A stretch of DNA of 64,000 bases, from contig JARCOQ010000012.1 of assembly GCA_029207755.1 (NCBI GenBank), forward strand, positions 20,943,740 through 21,007,739. The letters run 5' to 3'. Shown here one piece after another: positions 20,930-30,437 of this stretch. Positions within the stretch are counted from its first letter, which is position 1; every line of letters begins with the position of its first letter. This DNA comes from Chamaea fasciata (lineage: Eukaryota > Chordata > Aves > Passeriformes > Sylviidae). A program made the position numbers and the translations under genes. The notes under the pieces were generated by a model. That model saw nothing but the letters and a program-made list of their open reading frames with translations, searched no databases and was not told the origin of the DNA.

Positions 20930-22260
20930 GTGAGTGCTGGGCAACGCATGGGACACAGGACAGTTCTCCACCATCACTCCCTGTTCATCCCCCTCAATTC
21001 CCTCTAGATGTACCTCCTCTGTTCCAGCTCTGCCCCAAAGAAAACTGAAATAGCTGGTGTTTAAATGGTTGAAAAAGTGGATCCCCTCTAACAGGGCTGA
21101 GATTTTTGGAATTCTGTTTTGCTGGGTGTTGCAGAGTGGAGGAAGTTTTGCTGGGTGTTGCAGAGTGGAGGAAGGAGGAACCCTGATTCTCCACTACTGT
21201 GTGGCTACGCCTGGGTGAAGTTTTATTTTACTCCTGGGCAGTGCTGTATGTGAGCTGCGAGGTCTCCATCAGACTCTCTCCAATGCAGTGTATTTCTTGC
21301 ACACCTCTGTCCTGTATGCCGCTTCTCCACTGGCTTGTCACAGACCCTTTTACTATGTTGCCCTCTACACATCCATGCAGTTTTTGCCTAATAACATCTT
21401 CAGGCCCTCAAGTTCCTGTATGGTGACAAATCAAGACAAATTTTTCCTCGTCCCCATTTCCCAGGCCGTTCATGCTGTTGCAAACCTCTCACATCTCCCA
21501 TTTGATTTCTAGACTGAGGAATCCCATTCAGACTTCATATAGAAGCTGCTCTGTACTTATTAATCTTTCCTTGTCCTTTTGTATTTAACCTGAAGTGCTC
21601 CATCTTGGTTTTTGAGATCAGGACAATATGAAATATTTCAAGACTGATGGGGCTGTGGGTTTGGACAGGAAGATGACGATGATGATGATTTTTATGGTGT
21701 TCATTTTGTAGTGGTTTGTCATATTGCAAAGCCAGGCTGGTTGTGTTTCCTCTCCTGTGTCCCCTCCTGCTGTGGGCTGTCACTTCACCTGTTCCTCTGG
21801 GTCTCCTTTTTCTGCCCACATGCCCCCAGGCGTATTTGCTTGTCAGCAACAAGGGATCCAAGGGATCAGGAGGGGCAGGAGTCTCGTGGGATGCGCAGGG
21901 GAGACCTCGGCAAGCCAGGATTGACCAGGGCTCCTCAGTGTCACCTGAAGGACTTTGATGCAGAAATCCCAGTGGTCTGAGTGGGTCACCTGAGCACATC
22001 TGACAAATCCCACTGTACATACTGTCACCTTGGGGCCAAATCTCTACAAACACCTTGGAAATAAGGTGGTTAAGGAGGTGCCCAGGACATCCTCACGCAG
22101 TACACACAGAGCTGTCAGGACGTGATAAATGTACTGATCCATGGAACTGCTAATACATTTAAAAGCTATGACACTTTCTTCCGTGACCTGTGGTTTGCTT
22201 TGTTCCTTGTGCTTCCATCAGCAACTGAGCTAGCTGAGCAAAGACTCTGCTTTGTTCCAG
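20930..22260 (+). other. Intron m3-m4, module b
   Basis: It contains a 29-bp element duplicated in tandem at 21117-21174 (single in unit 2) and a short GATGAC/GATGAT run near 21670. No mobile element is recognised. Confidence 0.6.
21117..21174 (+). repeat. 29-bp tandem duplication specific to unit 1
   Basis: Two identical 29-bp copies begin TTTTGCTGGGTGTTGCAGAG. Unit 2 has a single copy at 47856-47884. This is a recent local duplication. Confidence 0.9.
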
Positions 22261-22465
22261 GTGAAGAAAGTTTCTTCACATTCCTTCGCGCAGAAGCTGC
22301 AGATGTCAACATTGGATTGAGCACATATTCCATGAAGGTTGAGAAGACTTTCATCACCACATCAAGCCACACAAGCATGTTCATCAGAAACAGGAGTAAC
22401 ATCACAGCCCACTTCCAGTGGAAGATGTTTCCTACTGAGGAAGCCGACAATGAAGAGAAGAGGAG
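22261..22465 (+). CDS. HYDIN: HYDIN exon m4, module b
   Basis: This 205-nt exon (phase 1 in, 2 out) reads EAADVNIGLSTYSMKVEKTF, then SMFIRNRSNITAHFQWKMF and PTEEADNEEKRR. Human has AAVDVNIRLDRNSLTVEKTY then VIHNRSEIIAHFQWKAFATE. It is a complete half ASH domain running into a charged linker. The acceptor is TTTGTTCCAG. The donor is AGGAG|GTTGGT, an unusually weak site (no A at +3, no G at +5), unchanged in unit 2. The exon is intact. Confidence 0.92.
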
Positions 22466-24184
22466 GTTGGTTTGAAAGATACGTTTCAGTGAGATACATG
22501 GCCCAAGACTGAAACTAATGCATGGCCTCAGGGGCGTGTTGGTGATTTTGAATGGTTTAGGCCAAGTAAACCATCCCTGGCATTAGGGTGTGTGTCCCTG
22601 GGCTGCAGGAGCTCAGCACAGCATTCCAGTTCCATTTATACTCCAACCAAGGATGGCATTTTGGGAAGGAAAGGTTGATTGCAATGACTGGATTTCCTCA
22701 AGTTCTAATTGGGCTTTTGCCTCCCTAATCTTCTTCCTACATGACCTGGCAACATCCTTAAACGTTTCCTGAGTTGCCAGCCCCTCTTTGCAAAGGCGAT
22801 ACGCCCTCTTTTTTCCCCTTAGTTCCTTCCAAATCTCCTTGCCCATCCAGGCTCGTTGTCTTCCCTGTCAGCTCATCTTTCAGCACACAGGGACAGTTTG
22901 TTCCTGTGCCTTCAAGATTTCTTTCTTGAAGTATGTCCATCCTTCCTGGACCCCTTTGTTTGTAAAGGCTGCTCCCCAAGGTCCTCTCCAAAACAATCTC
23001 TTGAACAGGCCGAAGGCTGCCTTCCAGAAGACCAGAGTGGAAGTTTTGTTGATGCCCCTCCTTGTTTCACTGAATGTTGAAAACTCTGTTATTTCACAGT
23101 CACTGTACCCCCAGACAGTGGTGAACAGATGAAGTTCTTTTAGTTCTTAGGGAATCTCCTGGTGATATCCAGTACCTGGATCCCAGGGAGGCAGCAGGCT
23201 TCCCTGTGGAACGGATCCGCTCGATATGCAGGGCCCTCATTTCCCCTTAGAAGGGATTCACTTACTACCACTACCCTTCTTTTCTTCGTAATACTTTTTT
23301 CCAATTACATTTATTTTCATGCCAGTTTGTGTCCTAGCCTGTCACCAGGACATTTTGTTTTTCCTTACTTCCAGTCTTAGGGATGGTGTTAGCTCTAAGG
23401 CCTACTCTCCTGCTGTCAGAGATGCTTTTGAGATCTCAGAGCAGAGAGGACTTTTTTTTATGAGAGGAGCTAGTGCAGGATCCTTTCCCTCTCTGGCCAT
23501 TCTACTACCATGCACTGGGATGGGACCCAAAAAGCTCTGGATCCTGAAAAGATGATCTCTCCAGGAGTTTGCTGTCTGTCTCCTGCACCAAGAAGTCCCT
23601 TCCCCTCTCACAGCCTCTGTTTTCATGCATATAAAACCTTGGATGTCACTGAAGGGATGCGGTGCCTGAATTCATCAATTTCCTCTGGAAGTGCTCTGGG
23701 ATGCTCTTGTGAAAGGCAGTGTAGGGAACAGGGCAGGTCCAAAATGGAAGAAACAAAGAGCGATGCTGGTAACACGTAACCACAACCCAGCTTCGTCTCC
23801 CTTTCCCAGGGAAGTCCTGCAGTGGGTGCTCCGTGATCTTTATCTGCTTCCCCCGAGCAGCTCAGTGGTAGGAAAAGCCAGCTGAGGTGGCTGGTGGATT
23901 CTCCCTCAGTTTTGGCAGAGGCTTTGAGGCAGGAGATTCTCTTGAGGGATGCTGGCTTTCCAAAGCTCTCCTGAGCTTGCAAGTGTGGAGTAAAGCTACC
24001 TGCTGAGCTAGTGCACAACAAGTTATCTTCTGATCCGATTGGGACCCTCGTGGCTTGGGGTCAGCCCTTGCTGGGGAGCTGCCGCTCCTCCCCAAGTGCT
24101 TTGCTCTCCCGCACTTCCGCTTCTCTCTGCAAATATGCGGCTCATTAAATGACCTGCTGGCTTTGTCTCTCCCTGCGGCTGCAG
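22466..24184 (+). other. Intron m4-m5, module b
   Basis: It contains an antisense CR1 ORF2 fragment at about 22630-23230. The remaining 1 kb has no recognised element. Unit 1 has 7 extra bp near 24137 relative to unit 2. Confidence 0.65.
22630..23230 (-). mobile_element. CR1 LINE fragment (ORF2 region, antisense)
   Basis: On the - strand a decayed frame reads EGWTYFKKEILKAQEQTVPV, then MGKEIWKELRGKKRAYRLCK and ARSCRKKIREAKAQLELE. This is the conserved stretch between endonuclease and reverse transcriptase in avian CR1/jockey-like elements. Stops and frame changes show it is dead, and neither the endonuclease core nor the RT core is complete. The same fragment lies at about 49340-49940. Confidence 0.75.
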
Positions 24185-24377
24185 GCAGTGTGATTTGCTG
24201 GAGCCACCACCAAAGGTCTGGATGGAAGACTTCATGGAGGAGAAAAAATAAAGAAGGTGAAGGGCTTTTGTGAAAATTGCACCTCCCTCCTGAGCCAAAA
24301 GGTCCAGGAGGAGAAGGCAAAGGTGCAAGAAGACCCCCTGCTGTTCTCCAATGACTTTTGTTTTCATTGAGCCAATG
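24185..24377 (+). pseudogene. HYDIN: HYDIN exon m5, module b (frameshifted)
   Basis: The exon reads QCDLLEPPPKVWMEDFMEEK in frame, but the A run at about 24243-24248 has six A where module c has seven, giving AAA-AAA-TAA, an immediate stop. Near 24360 one extra base (TTTTGTTTT against eight T) would bring the frame back at the end, so the exon length stays 193 nt. The encoded segment is the charged linker of the domain (human has TKVQGDSMLFSDDVFTLEP here). The splice sites GGCTGCAG and ATG|GTAAGT are intact. It is a second lesion in module b. Confidence 0.87.
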
Positions 24378-25595
24378 GTAAGTGATAGCTGAGAACCTCA
24401 TTTTCCTCCTCTTCCTTCTCTTCCTTCTCTTTCTCCTTGTCCTCCTCCTCTTCCTTCTCCTCCTTCTCCTCCTTCTCCTCCTCCTCCTCTTCCTCCTCCT
24501 CCTCCTCCTCCTCTTCCTTCTCCTCCTCCTCCTCCTCTTCCTCCTCCAGCCCACCCTACCCCCGCCCCTTCCCCCGGGTGCGGTCACTCAGCAGGTCCTC
24601 AGCTGGCTCGGTGTGCTCAGAGGGAGGACATGGAGTTTCTGGTGCGGCTGCAGAGCTCACTGCTGAAAGTATTTCTGCCCTGCAGGCTCAAGGCAGGGCT
24701 GGGAGCCTGACAAAGCTGAGCTCTGCTGCCAGGGCTCGAGCTCAGGGCACTCCGTGTCCTTGAAGTGTCCACAGGGAGCAGTTTTTGTAGGTAGGGGCTC
24801 CCCCGACACGTGCTGCTGCGTGGGGTTCAGCGGAGGGTGTTGGAGCAGTGCCAGTTCACGGATTGACCTGAAGCATGCAAGGGTTCGCTGGGAAAAGGAG
24901 GCCAAATTCAGCCCAAGGTTAATCGTAGAAATGCCTGTCCCTTCCTCTAACCACGACTCGCACTGTTTGTGAGTCTCCCAGTGTCATCTGTGAGCCTGGA
25001 CACAAGGGTGGGAGGTTATAATGGGCATTTTGAGTTCTCTTGCACACGGGGACAGTAAACCTTTTCTTTTTCTGTTTATGCAAGCAAACGCCCATGTCCT
25101 CCCATCAGCCAGAGCCCTGATTCTGAGTATTGGCATTGTGAGAGATGATGAATGCCTGGTGTCTGCACAGTGCAAAATCCCTTCTCATCCTGGAGTAAAT
25201 CCTAGAATAATCCCAACCTCTGCTTTCTTTGAAAAAAGGTTAAACTAATATTTTTCTTTCCAAGGAAGGGGATCGTGTTCTTGGTTACTCCTATGGCCCA
25301 TCTAAGGCCAAGAGCCACCAGTGCACAATGGCAGTTAGGTACCACTGTAGCTGACTGCAGCATGATGTGACCAGGAGCTTGTGTCAGAGCAGCAGGAACA
25401 TTGTGGAGAGTGGGGGCTGATCAGCTGAGCATTGAGAGCGCCCAGTGGTGTGTTGAGTTGGGTTTAGAGTGTTTCCTTGGGCTCCTTATGTTGTTCACTC
25501 ATCACTGATGCTCTGAAGAAAGGCTTAGAGGAGTGGTTGAAAACAAGAAGTGTGAAGTTTGAAGATAAATCTTTTTCTGTCTCTTTCTGTTTCAG
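24378..25595 (+). other. Intron m5-m6, module b
   Basis: A TCC-rich polypyrimidine tract lies 24 bp after the donor (24401-24548). The remaining 1 kb shows nothing recognisable. It ends TCTTTCTGTTTCAG. Confidence 0.65.
24401..24548 (+). repeat. TCC/TTCC polypyrimidine tract
   Basis: It is 148 bp of almost pure pyrimidine made of TCC and CTTCC blocks. Unit 2 has about 38 bp more. It yields artificial Ser-, Leu- and Arg-rich frames. A mirror-repeat polypyrimidine of this length can form triplex and could bind PTB-type splicing factors. Confidence 0.92.
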
Positions 25596-25695
25596 GAGGG
25601 AGAGACTGGGCCACGTTGTTCGGCTGAAATCAAGGTGACCTTTAAACCCCTGGAAGCACTGGAGTATCAGAGTGTGGCCTACTGTGACATCTCAG
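25596..25695 (+). CDS. HYDIN: HYDIN exon m6, module b
   Basis: This 100-nt exon (phase 0 in, 1 out) reads EGETGPRCSAEIKVTFKPLE, then YQSVAYCDISG. Human has EGDVWPNSSAEINVYFNPLE then YQQTIYCDISG. The split Gly codon continues into m7 at 26938, giving CDISGRESRL, which shows that physical units 1 and 2 are continuous within one module. The donor is CTCAG|GTACAG. The exon is intact. Confidence 0.93.
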
Positions 25696-26303
25696 GTACA
25701 GCTCCTTTCCCCTGCTTCTCTCACCCACAGTGAAGCCATGGAGCAAGCCTGAGCCCACTGGGCTCCCATGTAACTGCTGGGAAGAGTTCCTGGTCAGCAG
25801 GGCAGTGCTGGCACATCCCCAGTGTCCCTGCAGCTTCCAGGGAGTCTCCCATGCAAGGCCAGGGCTCGGAACACCTGTGTCTGGATTGCTGATCCCAGAA
25901 CAACCCAGGAAGTGCAGGGAGATGTTTTCATGGCACAGCTTTGCCAGCATTTCCTCAAAGGCCAAGCAGCTACAGAGCAGAACAGCTTTAGTGAACAAGC
26001 ACTAAGCCCCTCTAGACCACTGACCTCCAGGATGGGTCCATTTGACGTGGATCCATCATCAGGCAGTAGGAGCTGAGTTAGAAATGTGCTCCCTGAGCCT
26101 GGATCACCTCCAGACACCACCAGGCCAGCGGAGGCGGAGCCCCGCTGAGCCCAGGGTGTTGGTAGAAGGACCACCCTTGGCCAGCACCTGCTTCTCTCCC
26201 TGTGTGGGAATTGTCACCTTGCAGCTCTCAGTCTGTGCAAACAGAACACAGTGCCGAGTGTCAGAAGTGGAGGACAGCAGTCCTGTGCTGCTGGGCCAGG
26301 TGG

Positions 26304-26348
26304 TTTGGCAGTTGTTGCCTGGCAGTTTGCCAGGTAGCAATTGCCAAA
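26304..26348 (+). repeat. 45-nt hairpin, 21-bp arms and 3-nt loop
   Basis: The arms begin TTTGGCAGTTGTTGCCTGGC and end GCCAGGTAGCAATTGCCAAA, around GTT. The three arm mismatches are all transitions that become G-U pairs in + strand RNA, so a HYDIN pre-mRNA could pair over all 21 positions. On the - strand they would be A-C mismatches. It could be a palindromic DNA-transposon remnant. Confidence 0.85.
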
Positions 26349-26418
26349 GTCTTCGTGAGCTTTGTGCCTTCACCGAATGGATTTCAAAGCTCCTCTAAGT
26401 GCATGGGGAGGAAACCCT

Positions 26419-26690
26419 AGAGTCATAGTATGTTAAGGATGGAACGGACCTCAAAGACTGTCTAGTGCCAAGGCCCCTGCCATGGGCAGGGACACCTCCC
26501 ACTAGACCAGGTAGCTCCAAGCCCCATCCAGCCTGGCTTTGAACACTTTCAGGGCTGGAACCTCCACAACTCCCCTGGGGAACCTACTCCAGTGTCTCAC
26601 CACCTCACAGTAAAAAAATTCTTCTCAATATCTAACCTAAATTTCCTTTCTTTCAATTTATACCTGTCACTCCTTGGCCTGTCGCTACAG
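26419..26690 (-). mobile_element. CR1 LINE 3' end (antisense, 5'-truncated)
   Basis: The + strand text AGAGTCATAG, GGACCTCAAAGACTGTCTAG, CTGCCATGGGCAGGGACACC and GCCCCATCCAGCCTGGCTTT is the classic reverse complement of the avian CR1 3' UTR. The element is truncated after CTGTCGCTACAG. It is not at the HYDIN order break, so it is not the array breakpoint. Confidence 0.92.
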
Positions 26691-26937
26691 GACACCAGAG
26701 ATGTTTTAAACTCAGCAAACTGGTGGCTAAAATTGGAAACCAGCCCAAGGAATGGGTTAGAAATTGCAAGTCAGCCCCAGGGGATATCTCCTGAGGGAAG
26801 AGAAGGGTCCATATCTTCTGCTGCAGCATCAAGAGCTGGTTGCATGCAGCTCAGAATCAGGGTCTAGCATTGAGGCAGCCTGGAAAATCCAGTAGAACAG
26901 AGGGAATTATTGTACTGAAATGGACATCTCTCCCCAG

Positions 26938-27056
26938 GCCGTGAGAGCAGGCTGGCCCTGCGCCTCAGAGGGGAAGGCCGCGGACCCTTGGTTGAACTCA
27001 GCTGTGATACCCTGAACCTTGGGGAAGTTTTTGTCAAAACCGCCCACACCCATGAG
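26938..27056 (+). CDS. HYDIN: HYDIN exon m7, module b
   Basis: It is the same exon as at 241, phase 1 to 0, reading RESRLALRLRGEG onward. It differs by one change giving GRGP instead of GRRP. Splice sites CCCCAG and GTGAGC are kept. The exon is intact. Confidence 0.9.
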
Positions 27057-28232
27057 GTGAGCACCAGGGGTTGGGATGGATCCTGATGGCTCCTGAGGCA
27101 GCAGCAAGCCTGGTGGACCTGTGGAATTCCTGGCAACCTGGGCAGTTGTGAGCAGGGAATAGCTGATGCACTGGTCAAATCTGGGCGCGGGGGGGGGGGG
27201 TGTTCCAGAAAAATGTGTCTGTTGTTCATGAAGCCCCAGTCCCTTCTTTTGGGCAGCCTTCCATAGGGATCAGCTGGGAGGCTTCCTGCAAAACAACCCC
27301 TTTTGACCCAACGCTGGGTCAAAAAGCTGTTCAGAGGCTTTTGTGGCAGCACCAGACACAAGGCACCTTTGTACTGGGCTGTTCAGAAGCAGCTGGGACA
27401 AGCTGGCTACATTTGAGCTTCAGTCCACCGCAAACAATTTTTAGTCAAGTGTCTCCTGCTTATTCCTGGAAGTCACAGGAAAGCCATCCAGCCTCCTGGC
27501 TCAGTGCAGGCCCTTGCAAAGGGCTTGAGGATTCTTTCCCTTGCTGTCCAATCCCTCACCACACTTCAGGCTTGGTGCATCTCTGGCTCTACAAAGAGAA
27601 AAGTGTTCCTGGGAATAAAGCAAAAGATTTTTCTACCTATTTGCCTCCCCCCTGTTGGGGGTCAAGTTTGCAAAAAAAAAGAGAGAGCAACTAAAAGAGG
27701 CAGAAAACGAGGCACTACATCATGCCAGACACTTTCAGAAGTTTGGTTGTGGAAGAGAAAGACACGTTGAGTTTTCTTACCAAAAGATGGCGCTGTCTGT
27801 ACATTTTGATGTTGATGCCTCCTTCTCAGTGTATTGTTTTCACGGTATGGGAAAAGGTAAATGCGTAGATACGGTACTGCTGGAGCTGCGCTGACTGGGG
27901 CAGCAGCAGCTCTGTGGTGATTCACTACGCAGCTGCAATCACCCCACGTTGCTCTCAGGGCCAGGTCTGAATGAGCTTGGTGCTACTGACCAGAGGTGGA
28001 CTGCTCTGTGTCCGTGGGATAACCCCAGGGTGACTCCAGTTATGAGGAGTTATGTGAGCTTCGCATGAAAACCCAAAGGCAGAACTTGTCCTGTTGTATT
28101 TTTTTGACTTCTGCCGTCCAGCAGCACAAAGCATCTTCTGCCTTTTCTGGGTGTTAATTGCGCCATTAGAAAATGACTCCCAAGAAGGGAAGATTTCACG
28201 TGTACTTGCATTTTGTTTTCTTGCTGCTGCAG
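27057..28232 (+). other. Intron m7-m8, module b
   Basis: It holds the same content as 360-1538. The G tract is an uninterrupted run here (about 27188-27199), and the inverted repeat is at 27301-27324. Confidence 0.65.
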
Positions 28233-28456
28233 GTGAAACTGATGAACAAAGGAGTTCTTGATGCTCCCTTCACCTATATCCCTTCAAACACGGAAGTGGG
28301 CTGCTGCTTCAAGTTTGTACCCGAGGAGGGCCTCATTGCACCAGGTGGGATCCAGACTATTCAGATCTCCTTGGATGCCGCCGTGTTGGGGCGGTTTGAG
28401 GAACCATTCCAGTTCCGTGTGGCTGGATCTCCTACGCCTGTGATCCTGACCATCGA
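28233..28456 (+). CDS. HYDIN: HYDIN exon m8, module b
   Basis: It is an intact 224-nt exon, identical in sense to 1539-1762 except that the last split codon is GAG (Glu) rather than AAG (Lys). Donor GTAAGG. Confidence 0.93.
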
Positions 28457-30369
28457 GTAAGGACTCTGGGAGCTTACTCTGGGTGGGCACATCTGTAGCT
28501 GTCTCTGGGACATCCCCCACCTACCTCATTTTGGGGTCGGGCAGAGAAAAAAGATGTTTCCTGAGGTCTTAATCTCTGCTCTGATCCTGGCATTGCCTTA
28601 GTGTGGGGGTGCCTGCTGCCCTGTGTGGTACCCGGGAGCTGGAATGACTCCTCCCTGCAGGGATGTCCCTCTGCCTTGGGCCATGGCAGGCAGTGGCATG
28701 GATCAGCTTTGGGCAGTAGCTGCTCTGGGATGTCCCCCCTGAGCACCCAGCAAGGCCCCCAGGGCTTTGGAGATGGGCCAGCCTGGGTGATTCTCCACCA
28801 GCAGCAGTGTTTTGAAAAACTTCTGTTAATAATCCATCCCAAACGGGCAGCAGCAGCCTCAGCTCACCTCTCATGGCCATGCATGGAGGCAGGCTGTGCT
28901 CCGAGCTCCTGTGCAGAGTGCTCTGCTACCTCCTTTCCACAGCCAGGAAAAGGCTGATGTGGGAGACAGGGAACTGTGCAGCAGGAACCGTCCCAAGGAC
29001 ATGGGCTTCATCCCATAATCCTGGCCCTGCAGAAGGGAGAAGGGGTGATGATGGGGGAGGCAGAGCTCAGTCCTCAGGACCACAGCAGCATGAGGGCTTG
29101 TCCCTGCTAGCCTGAGGCGTGTGCTGGTAGGATAACGTAGTGTAAGCAGGAAAGCTGACGCTGGCTGCTCTGGAGCTTTGGAGCTAGGCTGCTGCTGTTG
29201 GGAGGCACTGGATCAGGGCAATAAAGAAATGAAAGCAATCTGCAGTTGATTATACCAATAAGATAAGGGAGATGGATTAAAAAGAACATGAAACTTATTA
29301 CTTAGCAGGAGAACAGTGTTGACTAGGTCTGCCCATAGTAGAGAAACAACTACACTGGCTTTGCTTTTGGAGAAAAAGTGCTGCTATTTTTATTTTGGAA
29401 ATCAAGAGGGAACCTTTCACCATCAAATAATTGATTCTCCTCTGTCCCTCCCCCAAACTGGTCATGCGTGGGATGTTATTCCATAAGCAGCTTTCTCCTT
29501 GAGCAAGAGAAGGTGTCTCTTGTTGAGATGTGTAGAGCGGAGCCAGGAGCAGTCCTGTGAACACAGTAGAAGACACAGTTCACTGGTCCTTGACTTTTAA
29601 CCAAAAGGCAGGGTGCGCATTGATTGGCGTCAACCATGAAATAAACTCGTGTTGGGCAGCTTCAAGTGCTGCCTTCAGTGGATGTTGGTGACTTTTAGTG
29701 CCTGTCTGCTGAGTTCAAGGCCAGGGGAGGAGGTGTGGTAGATTCAGGACACCCATGTTTGGTTGTTTAAGCTATTGCTCCTGGCTGTGCCAGCTGGTGC
29801 ACTAGTGACAAGCTGGTCCTTTCCTCTAGGATTCATCTGTCCACTGTGTAGAACTGTTAATGCTCTTTTTGGAGGATGTTTGGGGCTCCCCTGGCTTCAT
29901 GTCTCAAAACTCTGTCTGTAATGATTGTGTGGGTCAAAATCTCCTGAGAAAGCTCCTCCATGGGAAGACCAGTTACAGCCAAGTAGCAAAGCAGGGAACC
30001 TGTGGCTGGAAAGGCTGGTTACAGAAGTTTGTGGGGACACCTTTATGTCCATCCCATTACAGATGGGGAAACTGAGGCACGGAGACAGGTCTGGGTAGGT
30101 GTTCAGGGTCCCCCATGGGACCACCGGCAACTTGGGGGCTTTTCCTGCCTGCCCTGCGTCCAAAGCCCCATCAGTGGCTGTGGGCTGCTGGCCTCTTGGC
30201 TTTAGCTGCCTCCTGTGCACATGGACACTGTGCTGAGCACATGGTGGTGTGTTGATTTGAAACCCACGATGCCCCTGACACCAGGTTTTGTGCCCCCAAG
30301 CCACGACAGCCGGAGGCTTTGCAATTCCCTTTAACGCAGCCATTTCCTCCTGTGTCCCTGTCATCGCAG
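28457..30369 (+). other. Intron m8-m9, module b
   Basis: It is a copy of 1763-3675 with a few substitutions. No element is recognised. Confidence 0.6.
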
Positions 30370-30437
30370 GGGGTGTGTCGTCGGGCCGACTTTACACTTC
30401 GACACCGATGAGCTCGACTTCGGTGACATCTCCTTTG
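30370..30437 (+). CDS. HYDIN: HYDIN exon m9, module b
   Basis: This intact 68-nt exon reads GCVVGPTLHFDTDELDFG, phase 2 to 1. Donor GTGAGT. Confidence 0.9.

Larger units (their letters stand above)
1..26697 (+). repeat. Tandem segmental duplication, physical unit 1
   Basis: The sequence beginning at base 1 recurs at 26698 and at 53440, giving unit lengths of 26,697 and 26,742 bp. Unit 1 holds HYDIN exons m7-m16 of module a followed by m1-m6 of module b. Features that set this copy apart are a 14-bp deletion in the m11-m12 intron, a 29-bp local duplication near 21117, about 53 GGGAA repeats, a shorter TCC tract, the m10 frameshift and the m5 frameshift. Base 1 is an arbitrary phase of the array, not the duplication breakpoint. 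Confidence 0.97.
25696..26937 (+). other. Intron m6-m7, module b
   Basis: It contains a 45-nt near-perfect hairpin (26304-26348) and an antisense CR1 3' end (26419-26690). Nothing else is recognised. Confidence 0.65.

Noticed and set aside
23862..24587. Arg/Lys-rich 241-codon - strand frame
   Set aside because: It is translation of the TCC-rich tract, antisense to HYDIN exon m5.
26419..26690. CR1 end as the array breakpoint
   Set aside because: HYDIN exon order runs correctly across it (m6 to m7, split Gly codon). The order break is in the m16-m1 intron instead.
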